Notes under the pieces: model-generated
Seen by the model: the letters and a program-made list of their open reading frames with translations, nothing else
Databases searched by the model: none
What the model was told of the DNA's origin: nothing
From: Eubacteriales bacterium
GTDB lineage: Bacteria; Bacillota_A; Clostridia; Lachnospirales; Lachnospiraceae
DNA: 59,201 bases
NCBI GenBank assembly: GCA_030533315.1
Contig: JAUNJL010000009.1
Location: 1-59,201, forward strand
Direction: 5' to 3'
Shown: one piece after another, positions 1 to 7,246 of the stretch
Numbering within the stretch: position 1 is the stretch's first letter
Layout: every line of letters starts with the position of its first letter
Translations under genes and position numbers: made by a program

Positions 1-73
1 GACTGAAGGTAAAGCCGGTAACGATCTTCCCCATGATCGATACCTGATTGTTTTCGATGATTTTATCTGCCAT
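1..73 (-). CDS. 5' end of a probable single-stranded-DNA-binding protein gene (partial)
   Basis: The minus strand opens with ATG at 73 after a strong GGAGG site (reverse complement of 88-94) and runs off the window edge after 24 codons. The protein begins MADKIIENNQVSIMGKIVTG. This opening, with a first OB-fold strand of the NxVxIxGxI type, resembles the start of short SSB-like proteins in Clostridia, which bind single-stranded DNA. Only 24 residues are visible, so the family call rests on memory of that N-terminus and is tentative. The gene is divergent from typA. Confidence 0.5.
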   Translation of the reverse strand, partial: MADKIIENNQVSIMGKIVTGFTFS

Positions 74-413
74 AATGTAGATTCTCCTCCCTCTTCACTA
101 TTTCGTGCATAGGTTGTACATGGCCTGCCGCAGGGGATGATCTCCCCCGCCCGCCGCCTGTACTCCTCTCCCGGAGGACTCCGAGAGTGTATTTCTTGTG
201 ACTATATTTATGTATGTCCCGCCAAACTCCTTTAGAACCAAAAATTCAAAAATATTTTTTCTACACCTTGTAATCTGCGAAAAATGTGGTAAACTGGGAA
301 ATCAGACAATATTATGAAGATATTTATCTCGTACCATAGCAGATGAAGCTATATCGCCGCACATATGCGCAGATATATACTTCACACCATATATAAGAAA
401 GGATTTCTATTTT
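74..413. other. Divergent intergenic region upstream of typA
   Basis: This 340-bp gap holds the leader of the minus-strand gene and the promoter and leader of typA. The part near 150-200 has imperfect inverted repeats in a GC-rich stretch. The typA leader, about 110 nt from near 302, contains several short nested inverted repeats (ATAGC/GCTAT around 340, GCACATATGC at 358-367) and could fold. I see no small ORF with a ribosome-binding site. Confidence 0.5.
268..295 (+). promoter_or_regulatory. Predicted typA promoter
   Basis: TTGTAA (268-273), a 16-bp spacer and TAAACT (290-295) lie about 120 bp before the typA start. This resembles a sigma-A promoter in the only AT-rich part of the gap that is correctly oriented. 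Confidence 0.5.
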
Positions 414-2246
414 ATGAAGACCAATCGCGAAGATGTACGCAACGTAGCCATTATTGCCCATGTTGACCACGGCAAGACTACCCTGGTGGATCAGCTGCTG
501 AAGCAAAGCGGCGTGTTCCGCGAGAACCAGGAGGTTCAGGAACGTGTCATGGACTCCAACGATATTGAGCGGGAGAGAGGCATCACCATCCTCTCCAAAA
601 ACACAGCCGTCCATTACGGCGGAGTGAAGATCAATATCATCGATACCCCCGGCCATGCGGATTTCGGAGGTGAGGTGGAGCGCGTCCTGAAAATGGTGGA
701 CGGCGTGATCCTCTTGGTCGATGCCTTTGAAGGCGCCATGCCTCAGACGAAATTTGTTCTAAAAAAGGCCCTGGAGCTGGATCTCCACGTCATTGTATGT
801 ATCAACAAGATCGACCGCCCCGAGGCGAGACCAGACGAGGTGGTGGACGAGGTACTGGAGCTTCTCATGGATCTGGGTGCCTCCGATGAGCAGCTGGACT
901 GCCCCTTCCTCTATGCCTCCGCCAAGACCGGCCATGCGGTTCTGGATCTTGGCGACACCCCCGAGAACATGGCCCCTCTTTTTGAGGCCATACTGAAATA
1001 CATCCCCGCTCCCCAGGGCGACCTGGAGGCGGACACCCAGGTTCTCATCAGCACCATTGATTACAACGAGTACGTGGGACGTATCGGCGTAGGTAAGGTA
1101 GAAAACGGCATCATCAGCGTGAACCAGGATCTGACCCTTTTGAACCACCATGACCCGGACAAGAGAGACCGGGTAAAGATCAGCAAGCTCTACGAGTTTG
1201 ACGGCCTCAGCAAGGTGGAGGTAAAGGAAGCCCGGGTAGGCTCCATCGTGGCCATCTCCGGCATCTCCCAGATCCACATTGGCGACACCCTGTGCGGCGG
1301 CGACAACCCTGAGTCCATTCCCTTCCAGAAGATTTCTGAGCCTACCATCGCCATGAATTTCCTTGTAAATGACAGCCCTATGGCTGGACAGGAGGGAAAA
1401 TACATCACCTCCCGCCACCTTCGGGACCGCCTCTACAAGGAATTGAACACGGACGTCAGCCTTCGGGTGGAGGACACAGACTCCACGGAGTGCTTTAAGG
1501 TTTCCGGGCGCGGAGAGCTCCACCTTTCCGTGCTGATCGAGAACATGCGCCGGGAGGGCTATGAGTTCGCCGTAAGCAAGCCGGAGGTTCTGTACCAGAC
1601 CGATCAGCGAGGCAAGCTCCTTGAGCCCATGGAGATCGCCTATGTGGACGTGCCGGAGGAATTTTCCGGTACGGTAATCCAGAAGCTGTCCGAGAGAAAG
1701 GGAGAGCTTCAGGGAATGAGTACCGCCAGCGACGGTTCCGTAAGACTGGAGTTTCACATCCCCTCCAGAGGCATGATCGGCTTCCGCAATGACTTCCTCA
1801 CCTCCACCAAGGGTACCGGCATCATCAACACGGAGTTTGACGGCTATGCCCCCTACAAGGGAGATTTCCAATACCGCAAGCAGGGCTCCCTCATTGCCTT
1901 TGAGGCGGGAGAGGCGGTGACCTACGGCCTGTTTGCCGCCCAGGAAAGAGGCTCCCTGTTTATCAAGCCCGGGGAAAAGGTCTATGCAGGCATGGTCATC
2001 GGCCAGAACGGAAAGGCCGAGGATATTGAGCTGAACGTGTGCAAGACCAAGCATCTGACCAACACCCGCTCCTCCTCCGCCGACGAGGCCCTGAAGCTGA
2101 CCCCTCCAAGGGTTCTGAGCCTGGAGCAGGCCATTGAATTTATCGACACCGATGAGCTGCTGGAGGTCACCCCCAAGACCCTCCGCATCCGGAAGCGAAT
2201 CCTGGATTCCCGGGAGCGGAAACGCTCCGCCTTCAAAAAGAACTGA
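414..2246 (+). CDS. typA: Translational GTPase TypA/BipA
   Basis: 610 residues, the usual length for TypA/BipA, a ribosome-associated GTPase of the EF-G family involved in ribosome assembly and stress or cold adaptation. The GTPase domain is complete: AHVDHGKT (15-22) is the P-loop, followed by RERGITI, DTPGH and NKID. The rest matches EF-G-like domains II, III and V plus the BipA-specific C-terminal domain ([17 protein letters not shown], and a basic C-terminus with RIRKR). The start is the ATG after an AAAGGA site. It has its own predicted promoter at 268-295 and a terminator at 2292-2314, so it is probably monocistronic. Confidence 0.97.
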   Translation: MKTNREDVRNVAIIAHVDHGKTTLVDQLLKQSGVFRENQEVQERVMDSNDIERERGITILSKNTAVHYGGVKINIIDTPGHADFGGEVERVLKMVDGVILLVDAFEGAMPQTKFVLKKALELDLHVIVCINKIDRPEARPDEVVDEVLELLMDLGASDEQLDCPFLYASAKTGHAVLDLGDTPENMAPLFEAILKYIPAPQGDLEADTQVLISTIDYNEYVGRIGVGKVENGIISVNQDLTLLNHHDPDKRDRVKISKLYEFDGLSKVEVKEARVGSIVAISGISQIHIGDTLCGGDNPESIPFQKISEPTIAMNFLVNDSPMAGQEGKYITSRHLRDRLYKELNTDVSLRVEDTDSTECFKVSGRGELHLSVLIENMRREGYEFAVSKPEVLYQTDQRGKLLEPMEIAYVDVPEEFSGTVIQKLSERKGELQGMSTASDGSVRLEFHIPSRGMIGFRNDFLTSTKGTGIINTEFDGYAPYKGDFQYRKQGSLIAFEAGEAVTYGLFAAQERGSLFIKPGEKVYAGMVIGQNGKAEDIELNVCKTKHLTNTRSSSADEALKLTPPRVLSLEQAIEFIDTDELLEVTPKTLRIRKRILDSRERKRSAFKKN

Positions 2247-2291
2247 CGCCCTCGCCCTCAGAACCATGTGCCCATGAACCTGCAAAAAATT

Positions 2292-2314
2292 GAATCGATC
2301 CTGCGATTCTTTTT
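2292..2314 (+). terminator. Intrinsic terminator of typA
   Basis: A perfect 6-bp stem, GAATCG (2292-2297) with CGATTC (2304-2309), is followed by TTTTT, 45 bp after the typA stop. An A-run precedes the stem. It separates typA from the RNA unit that follows. Confidence 0.65.
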
Positions 2315-2322
2315 GATAGCTC

Positions 2323-2351
2323 TTGATTTTTATGCCAAAATATGTTATGTT
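2323..2351 (+). promoter_or_regulatory. Predicted promoter of the 2358-2592 RNA
   Basis: TTGATT (2323-2328), a 17-bp spacer and TATGTT (2346-2351) form a good sigma-A match, immediately after the typA terminator. Transcription would start near 2358. Confidence 0.55.
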
Positions 2352-2357
2352 TCTGTG

Positions 2358-2592
2358 AGTACGCTGGTGCAGGGAACCGTTGATCTGCTGCCTTCACCGG
2401 CAGGTATGTTCGTAACAGCCATAAGGATATCCGAAGGCTGTAATTTTTCAAGAGGGAGCGTGAGTGATACATGGACGACAGTTCTGAGGGAGATTGTGAT
2501 ACGACAAGCCGTGTGACTGCTTCATGTAACATTATGGATTAATATCAGGTATAGTCTGCAGTAAGATATTTTCGGCAGGCTATACCTTTTTG
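2358..2592 (+). ncRNA. Unassigned structured RNA or riboswitch-like leader upstream of the CNNM gene
   Basis: About 235 nt lie between a sigma-A-like promoter (2323-2351) and a strong intrinsic terminator (2547-2592), with no credible ORF. Complementary pieces include ACAGCC/GGCTGT around GGATATCC, GGTGCAGG with CCTTCACC (one mismatch), and the direct repeat GTGATAC. The terminator sits about 77 bp before the CNNM (CorC/HlyC-type) gene and I find no clear promoter between them. It could therefore be an attenuating leader that senses a ligand, or a free small RNA. I looked for M-box, yybP-ykoY, NiCo, ydaO, GEMM, T-box, TPP, SAM, lysine and 6S signatures from memory and recognised none. Confidence 0.5.
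2547..2592 (+). terminator. Intrinsic terminator ending the 2358-2592 RNA
   Basis: AGGTATAGTCTGC (2547-2559) pairs with GCAGGCTATACCT (ending near 2587), 13 bp with one G-U pair, followed by a TTTTT tract. It may terminate a small RNA or act as a conditional attenuator for the gene at 2669. Confidence 0.8.
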
Positions 2593-2668
2593 TGTTCTCG
2601 TAATGTGATCTTTCGGATCCTCCTCCCCATTTTTTTCGGCTGAAAACGGGGTTCCGGGGAGCCAGACA

Positions 2669-4024
2669 ATGTTTCAAAAGAAAGGATTAAAAAAAGAAAT
2701 AGCAATGATAGGAGCAATTATCTTACAGGCACTACTGATCTTTGTAAACGCAACCTTCGCCAGCGCCGAGATCGCCGTCATTTCCATGAAGGACACAAGA
2801 CTGAAGCACCTGGCCTCGGAGGGCAACAAGAACGCTCAGAAGCTGTGCACGCTGACGGAGCAGCCGGCCAAGTTCCTTGCCACCATCCAGGTGGCCATCA
2901 CCCTGGCAGGACTGCTGGGAGGCGCCTTCGCCGCCGACAACTTTGCGGAGCCCCTGGCGGACTATCTCCTGAGCCTGGGCATCCCCGTTCCCCGTACCGT
3001 GGTCCATTCTGTCGTCCTGGTGCTGGTCACCCTGCTGCTGACTTATTTCAGCCTGGTATTCGGAGAACTGGTCCCCAAGCGGATCGCCATGAAAAAGGCA
3101 GAGGCCCTGGCCCTAAAAATGGCCGGCATCCTCAATGGCGTATCCAAGCTCTGCGCACCTCTGGTATGGCTCCTCACCATTTCCACAAATTTCTGCCTGC
3201 ACCTTGTGGGAATCAATCCCATGGAAAAGGACGACCTGGTGACGGAGGAGGATATCCGCCTGATGCTGGCGGAGGGCAATGAGCAGGGCACCATCCAGAA
3301 GGAAGAAAGCTGGATGATCCAGAATATTTTTGAATTTGACGACACCTCCGTGGGACAGGTCAGCACCCACAAGCGGGAGGTGACCGTCCTCTACCTGGAG
3401 GATTCCAATGAGGAATGGGAGCAGACCATCCACGACAGCCGCTTCACCTATTACCCCATCCTGGGAGAAAGCCACGACGACGTGGTGGGCATCCTGGACA
3501 CCAAGGTGTATTTCCGTTCCGACAACAAAGACCGGGAGTACATCATGGAGCACGCCGTGGACAAGCCCTTCTTCGTGCCGGAGGAAATGCGGGCAAACGA
3601 CCTGTTTAACAAGATGAAGCAGACCCGGGAGTATTTCGCCGTGGTGCTGGACGAATACGGAAGCATGTTCGGCATCGTCACCATCCACGACCTCATCGAG
3701 GAGCTGGTGGGGGACCTGGAGGACGACGAGGCTCCCCCCAAGCCGGAGGCCATCGAACAGATCGATGAGGATACCTGGATGATCCAGGGTGATACCAACC
3801 TGGAGGACGTGGCAGACTATTTCCACGTCACCCTTCCCATCGAGACCTACGACACCTTCAGCGGTTTTATCTGCGAGATCATCAACCGCGTCCCCGAGGA
3901 AGGGGAGCATTTTTCCTGTGAATCCAACGGCCTGAAGATCGAGGTCATGAACGTAAAAAACCATACCGTGGATTACGCCCTCGTAAAGGAATCGGATCCT
4001 CCCGCCCAGGAGCCGGAGGAATAG
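2669..4024 (+). CDS. CNNM/CorC/HlyC-type membrane protein with CBS domains
   Basis: 451 residues with the standard layout of this family. An N-terminal DUF21 membrane domain has about four hydrophobic segments (roughly residues 12-175). A CBS-domain pair follows (about 205-345), with the motifs TYYPILGESHDDVVGILDTK and VVLDEYGSMFGIVTIHDL. The C-terminal CorC_HlyC domain (about 360-440) contains IQGDTNLEDV. Characterised relatives take part in Mg2+ or Co2+ efflux and resistance; older annotations say hemolysin. ATG 2669 has GGGGAG 7 bp upstream; ATG 2705 is an alternative start. A structured RNA with a terminator precedes it and a terminator follows at 4042. Confidence 0.9.
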   Translation: MFQKKGLKKEIAMIGAIILQALLIFVNATFASAEIAVISMKDTRLKHLASEGNKNAQKLCTLTEQPAKFLATIQVAITLAGLLGGAFAADNFAEPLADYLLSLGIPVPRTVVHSVVLVLVTLLLTYFSLVFGELVPKRIAMKKAEALALKMAGILNGVSKLCAPLVWLLTISTNFCLHLVGINPMEKDDLVTEEDIRLMLAEGNEQGTIQKEESWMIQNIFEFDDTSVGQVSTHKREVTVLYLEDSNEEWEQTIHDSRFTYYPILGESHDDVVGILDTKVYFRSDNKDREYIMEHAVDKPFFVPEEMRANDLFNKMKQTREYFAVVLDEYGSMFGIVTIHDLIEELVGDLEDDEAPPKPEAIEQIDEDTWMIQGDTNLEDVADYFHVTLPIETYDTFSGFICEIINRVPEEGEHFSCESNGLKIEVMNVKNHTVDYALVKESDPPAQEPEE

Positions 4025-4041
4025 CGGTCCCCAGAGAGAAG

Positions 4042-4081
4042 AATCATCCTGGACAGACGTCTGCCCAGGATGATTTTTTTT
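4042..4081 (+). terminator. Intrinsic terminator after the CNNM gene
   Basis: AATCATCCTGG pairs perfectly with CCAGGATGATT (11 bp) and is followed by eight T residues, starting 18 bp after the stop codon. Confidence 0.92.
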
Positions 4082-4093
4082 GCCGAAATTTCC

Positions 4094-4112
4094 TTCATAC
4101 AATTTGTATGAA
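4094..4112. promoter_or_regulatory. Perfect palindrome, candidate operator of the methyltransferase operon
   Basis: TTCATACAATTTGTATGAA is a perfect 9-1-9 inverted repeat. It lies just upstream of the AT-rich promoter region (4137-4172) of the corrinoid methyltransferase operon. It lacks a T-tract and is not a terminator. A dimeric regulator is the natural reader, possibly the PucR-type protein encoded at 9000, but nothing in the sequence proves this. Confidence 0.5.
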
Positions 4113-4136
4113 AGACCCCTGCCATTTTCCGCACTA

Positions 4137-4172
4137 TTGACACTGTCGCAATTTTTCGTCAAATGATACAAT
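4137..4172 (+). promoter_or_regulatory. Predicted promoter region of the corrinoid methyltransferase operon
   Basis: TGATACAAT (4164-4172) is an extended -10 element. A consensus TTGACA is at 4137-4142, but the spacing to the -10 is 24 bp, too long for a normal pair. The promoter may rely on the extended -10 and an activator. The start codon is 80 bp downstream. Confidence 0.45.
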
Positions 4173-4251
4173 ACTTTTAGAGAAATCCTTTTATTTCACA
4201 ACGCATTAACCAAATCACACATATTCAGAAATGACAAAGGAGGTATGATCA

Positions 4252-5286
4252 ATGCTGACACCAAAACAAAATATGCTTGAGGTCATCCGGGGAGGGAATC
4301 CGGATCGTTTCGTAAATCAATATGAAGCTGTCCAGCTTCTCTTCCACCCGTTCATGTTTGCCAGTCCCCTTCTGTCCCCCGGCCAGGAGAACGTGGTAAA
4401 CGCATGGGGTGTGACGAACACCTTCCCCAAGGGCGTTCCCGGGGCGTTCCCGGTACATACCCCGGACAAGATCGTGGTAAAGGATATCGAAAACTGGCGG
4501 GATTATGTGCACGCACCGTCACTGAAGTTCACCCAGGATCAGTGGGATATGGTAAAGCAGCAGTACGACGCCGTTGACGGCGACCAGGCCTTCAAGGCAG
4601 CCTTCGTGGCTCCCGGCCTCTTCGAGCAGACGCACCATCTCTGTGAGATCTCCAACGCCCTGATGTACTACATCACCGACGAGGACGAGATGCACGATCT
4701 TGTCAAATACCTCAAGGAATGGGAGCTGGAGCTTGCGGAGGGCATCTGTTCCAACCTGCATCCCGACGCCCTTTTCCACCACGATGACTGGGGTGGCCTG
4801 GACAGCACCTTCATGAGCCCCACCATGTTCGAGGAGTTCTTCCTGGAGCCCTACAAGGAAATCTACGGCTACTATAAGAGCCACGGGGTGGAGCTGGTGA
4901 TCCACCATTCCGACAGCTATGCAGCCACCCTGGTCCCCTCCATGATCGAGATGGGGATCGACGTATGGCAGGGCTGCATGGAAACAAACAACCTTCCAGA
5001 GCTCATCGCAAAATATGGCGGAAAGATCAGCTTCATGGGCGGCATTGAGAACCGTGCAGTGGATTTTGAGGGCTGGACCGATGAAAACTGCGAGGCGGTC
5101 GTGCGCCGGGTATGTGCAGAGTGCGGCAACAAATATTTCCTTCCCTGCATCGCCCAGGGCGGTCCTGGATCCGTTTACCCAGGCGTTTACATGTCCATTG
5201 CAAAGGCCATTGACAAGCTGAACGAAGAGCAGTACGGCATTTTGGCCGCAGAGTCCACCCGCCTTCCGTGGCAGATCCTTTTCTAA
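4252..5286 (+). CDS. UroD-family corrinoid-dependent methyltransferase (probable methyltransferase I)
   Basis: 344 residues of the uroporphyrinogen-decarboxylase-like fold. It is not HemE: it lacks the HemE N-terminal arginine motif and sits among corrinoid genes. Visible motifs are HHDDWGG (176-182), VIHHSDSY (217-223), WQGCMETNN (239-247) and FLPCIAQGG (296-304). His 218/219 and Cys 299 are candidate zinc ligands, since zinc activation of the substrate is used in this superfamily. In the family such proteins move a methyl group from a methoxyaromatic or other methylated substrate to the corrinoid protein. The next genes are the matching pterin methyltransferase and corrinoid carrier. Start ATG follows AAAGGAGG. 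The substrate cannot be read from sequence; an O-methylated aromatic is the best guess. Confidence 0.85.
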   Translation: MLTPKQNMLEVIRGGNPDRFVNQYEAVQLLFHPFMFASPLLSPGQENVVNAWGVTNTFPKGVPGAFPVHTPDKIVVKDIENWRDYVHAPSLKFTQDQWDMVKQQYDAVDGDQAFKAAFVAPGLFEQTHHLCEISNALMYYITDEDEMHDLVKYLKEWELELAEGICSNLHPDALFHHDDWGGLDSTFMSPTMFEEFFLEPYKEIYGYYKSHGVELVIHHSDSYAATLVPSMIEMGIDVWQGCMETNNLPELIAKYGGKISFMGGIENRAVDFEGWTDENCEAVVRRVCAECGNKYFLPCIAQGGPGSVYPGVYMSIAKAIDKLNEEQYGILAAESTRLPWQILF

Positions 5287-5308
5287 TGACAATAGGAGGA
5301 ATTTGATC

Positions 5309-6124
5309 GTGATCGTAATCGGTGAAAAAATCAACGGCTCCATCCCTTCTGTCGCCTTGGCAATCGCAGACAGGGATGAGACCTTTATCAAAGAGAGGGC
5401 CCTGGCCCAGGCAAAGGCCGGCGCCACCTATATCGACTGCTGTGCCTCCGTTCCCGAGGAACTGGAGGTGGAAACCCTGAAATGGATGATCGGCTGCATC
5501 CAGGAGGTCACCGACCTTCCCATCTGTGTGGACAGCCCCAGCCCGGACGTCCTTTTGGAGGCCTACAAGTTCTGCAAAAGACCCGGTATCTTTAATTCCA
5601 TCTCCGGCGAGGGAGAGAAGATGGACAAGATCTTCCCCGTGATGGCCCAGCCGGAAAACAAGGACTGGCAGGTGATCGCACTCCTCAGTGACAATTCAGG
5701 GATTCCCAAGTGTGCGGCTGACCGCCTGAAGGTCTTTTCCAATATCATGGCAAAGGCAAAGGAATACGGGATCGCACCGGAGCGCATCCACGTGGATCCC
5801 CTTGTGGAAATGCTCTGCACCTCGGAGAACGGGATCGAGACAAACACGGAGGTGATCTCCTCCATACGCAAAGAATACCCGGATATCCACATCACGGCCG
5901 CTATCAGCAACATTTCCTTCAACCTTCCCATTCGGAAGCTGCTGAACCAAGGCTTCCTGGTTCTGGCCATGAACGCAGGGCTGGACAGCGCCATCATGGA
6001 TCCCACAAACCGGGATATGATGGGCCTGGTCTTTGCCACAGAGGCTCTCCTGGGCCTGGATGATTACTGCATGGAATACATCGGCGCCTACCGGGAGGGA
6101 CTGATCGGCCCCCTGAAAAAGTAG
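5309..6124 (+). CDS. Pterin-binding methyltransferase (tetrahydrofolate methyltransferase, MtvA/AcsE-like)
   Basis: 271 residues of the DHPS-like TIM-barrel family that includes methyltetrahydrofolate:corrinoid methyltransferases. Family motifs are GEKING near the N-terminus, YIDCCAS, the pterin-site VDSPSP, HVDPLVE and ISNISFNLP (the SNxSF element carrying the conserved Asn), then MDPTNRDM. Inferred role: transfer of the methyl group from the corrinoid carrier to tetrahydrofolate, feeding the Wood-Ljungdahl or one-carbon pool. AGGAGG (5294-5299) is 9 bp before GTG 5309 but only 3 bp before TTG 5303, so GTG is chosen. It follows the UroD-like gene after about 20 bp and is surely co-transcribed. 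Confidence 0.88.
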   Translation: MIVIGEKINGSIPSVALAIADRDETFIKERALAQAKAGATYIDCCASVPEELEVETLKWMIGCIQEVTDLPICVDSPSPDVLLEAYKFCKRPGIFNSISGEGEKMDKIFPVMAQPENKDWQVIALLSDNSGIPKCAADRLKVFSNIMAKAKEYGIAPERIHVDPLVEMLCTSENGIETNTEVISSIRKEYPDIHITAAISNISFNLPIRKLLNQGFLVLAMNAGLDSAIMDPTNRDMMGLVFATEALLGLDDYCMEYIGAYREGLIGPLKK

Positions 6125-6202
6125 GCCCTTTGTCACAACCGTCCCAACCGCGTACCCGGGGAAACACCCTTTCACATTTTATCGTTATTGGAGGTAGCTA
6201 TT

Positions 6203-6841
6203 ATGTCAAAAATCACAGAAATCGCTGAGCTGGTAGAAAAAGGCAAAGCCAAGCTGGTTGGCCCCGCCGTGCAGGCCGCCCTGGATGAAGGATGCGATCC
6301 CATGGTTATCCTGAATCAGGGAATGATCGAGACCATGAATATCGTTGGTGAAAAATTCCGTACCGGCGTGATCTTCGTTCCGGAGATGCTGGTGGCCGCA
6401 AAGGCCATGAAAAAGGGAGTGGAGGTGCTGAAGCCTCACCTGTCAACCGGCTCCACAGGAGCTCTGGGAAAGGTGCTCATCGCCACCGTTTCCGGAGATC
6501 TCCATGACATCGGCAAAAATCTGGTTGCCATGATGATCGAGAGCACGGGCTTCGAGGTGATCGACCTGGGAGTGGACGTTCCCACCGAAAAGATCCTCGA
6601 GGCGTACCAGAACAATCCCGACACCAAGATCATCTGCCTGTCTGCCCTCCTCACCACCACCATGCCTGCCATGAAGGACACCGTGGCCGCATTGAACGCT
6701 TCCGATTTCCGGAAAAGCATCAAGATCATGGTAGGCGGCGCTCCCATCACTCAGGCCTTTGCCGATGAGATCGGTGCGGACGGATACTCCGACGACGCCG
6801 CCAGCGCAGCTTCTCTTGCAAAAAAGCTGGCTGCCGCATAA
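6203..6841 (+). CDS. Methyltransferase cognate corrinoid protein 1 (MtaC/MtvC-like)
   Basis: 212 residues in two parts: a four-helix cap domain (about 1-88) and a Rossmann B12-binding domain (about 89-212). The base-on-swap motif GDLHDIGKN has His101 as the lower cobalt ligand, followed by the DLGVDVPTE strand, SALLTTTMP and VGGAPIT, all standard for this family. It carries the methyl group between the UroD-like and pterin methyltransferases. ATG 6203 is used because GGAGG at 6190-6194 is 8 bp upstream; a TTG at 6188 would overlap that site. Confidence 0.93.
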   Translation: MSKITEIAELVEKGKAKLVGPAVQAALDEGCDPMVILNQGMIETMNIVGEKFRTGVIFVPEMLVAAKAMKKGVEVLKPHLSTGSTGALGKVLIATVSGDLHDIGKNLVAMMIESTGFEVIDLGVDVPTEKILEAYQNNPDTKIICLSALLTTTMPAMKDTVAALNASDFRKSIKIMVGGAPITQAFADEIGADGYSDDAASAASLAKKLAAA

Positions 6842-6856
6842 CCCCATATGTTTTAC

Positions 6857-6914
6857 CAAGGGCCGCCTGGGGCGGGAAGCCGGATTTTCGGTTTCCTGCC
6901 GCCGGCGGCTCTTT
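6857..6914 (+). terminator. Long hairpin after the first corrinoid gene, probable terminator
   Basis: AAGGGCCGCC pairs with GGCGGCTCTT, enclosing a second stem GGCGGGAA/TTCCTGCC. The downstream T-tract is weak (CTCTTTGTC), so termination may be partial. It lies 15 bp after the corrinoid gene. Confidence 0.5.
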
Positions 6915-6940
6915 GTCATTGCAGCGCCGTCCTTCCTGGA

Positions 6941-7100
6941 CGGAAAATGGTTACTGTTCACAGGCTCCCCCGTAAACGGCCAAAACCCGGCTCATGGAAA
7001 GCCACCGTCGACGGAAAGCCGGATTCTGGCCGCGGGAATTTACGTGCCTGCCATTTTCAGCGAAGTGAAAATGGCAGGGGGAACCAGTAACGGAAAATAG
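6941..7100. repeat. Small palindromic element with flanking direct repeats
   Basis: A segment of about 140 bp begins TTACTG (6951) and ends CAGTAA (7090), and is flanked by the near-identical 10-mers CGGAAAATGG (6941-6950) and CGGAAAATAG (7091-7100). Inside is a perfect 13-bp hairpin CCTGCCATTTTCA/TGAAAATGGCAGG (7047-7078). AAAGCCACCG at 6998-7007 recurs at 31033-31042 next to another CCATTTT/AAAATGG hairpin, so both may be copies of one intergenic repeat family. There is no ORF. A MITE-like origin is inference. Confidence 0.4.
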
Positions 7101-7138
7101 CTCATAAAAGAGATGCCAAGCGGCCAGCAAAAGGGACG

Positions 7139-7167
7139 TTGTAGAACCGCTTTTTTTGTGGTACACT
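7139..7167 (+). promoter_or_regulatory. Predicted promoter of the RACo gene
   Basis: TTGTAG (7139-7144), a 17-bp spacer and TACACT (7162-7167) preceded by TGG as an extended -10. The leader contains the hairpin CTCCCC-TTTT-GGGGAG near 7203-7218. It suggests the activator genes are transcribed separately from the 4252-6841 operon. Confidence 0.5.
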
Positions 7168-7246
7168 GATTCCATGAACAGGTTCCCGCATACCGGAGGC
7201 CGCTCCCCTTTTGGGGAGGGCGTCTCCCAAGCTCAGGAGGATTGTT

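Noticed and set aside
759..2285. A 508-codon open frame antisense to typA (similar long antisense frames oppose iorA, ytfR, aconitase and the L,D-transpeptidase)
   Set aside because: High-GC genes with biased third positions leave long antisense frames open. These frames have no ribosome-binding site, are low-complexity (Leu/Gly/His rich) and resemble no protein, while the sense genes are clear family members.
2268..2516. An 82-codon + strand frame between typA and the CNNM gene
   Set aside because: It starts before the typA terminator, crosses both the terminator and the downstream promoter, and has no ribosome-binding site.
2358..2592. T-box, SAM, TPP, GEMM, M-box or yybP-ykoY riboswitch
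   Set aside because: The conserved cores (for example AGGGUGGNACCGCG, CUGAGA...ACCUGAU, GGGGAGUAGC) are absent. Only short fragments (GCAGGGAACC) recall GEMM and the rest does not fit.
4252..5286. Uroporphyrinogen decarboxylase HemE for haem synthesis
   Set aside because: The N-terminal Arg-rich HemE signature is absent, there are no haem genes nearby, and the neighbours are corrinoid methyltransferase components.
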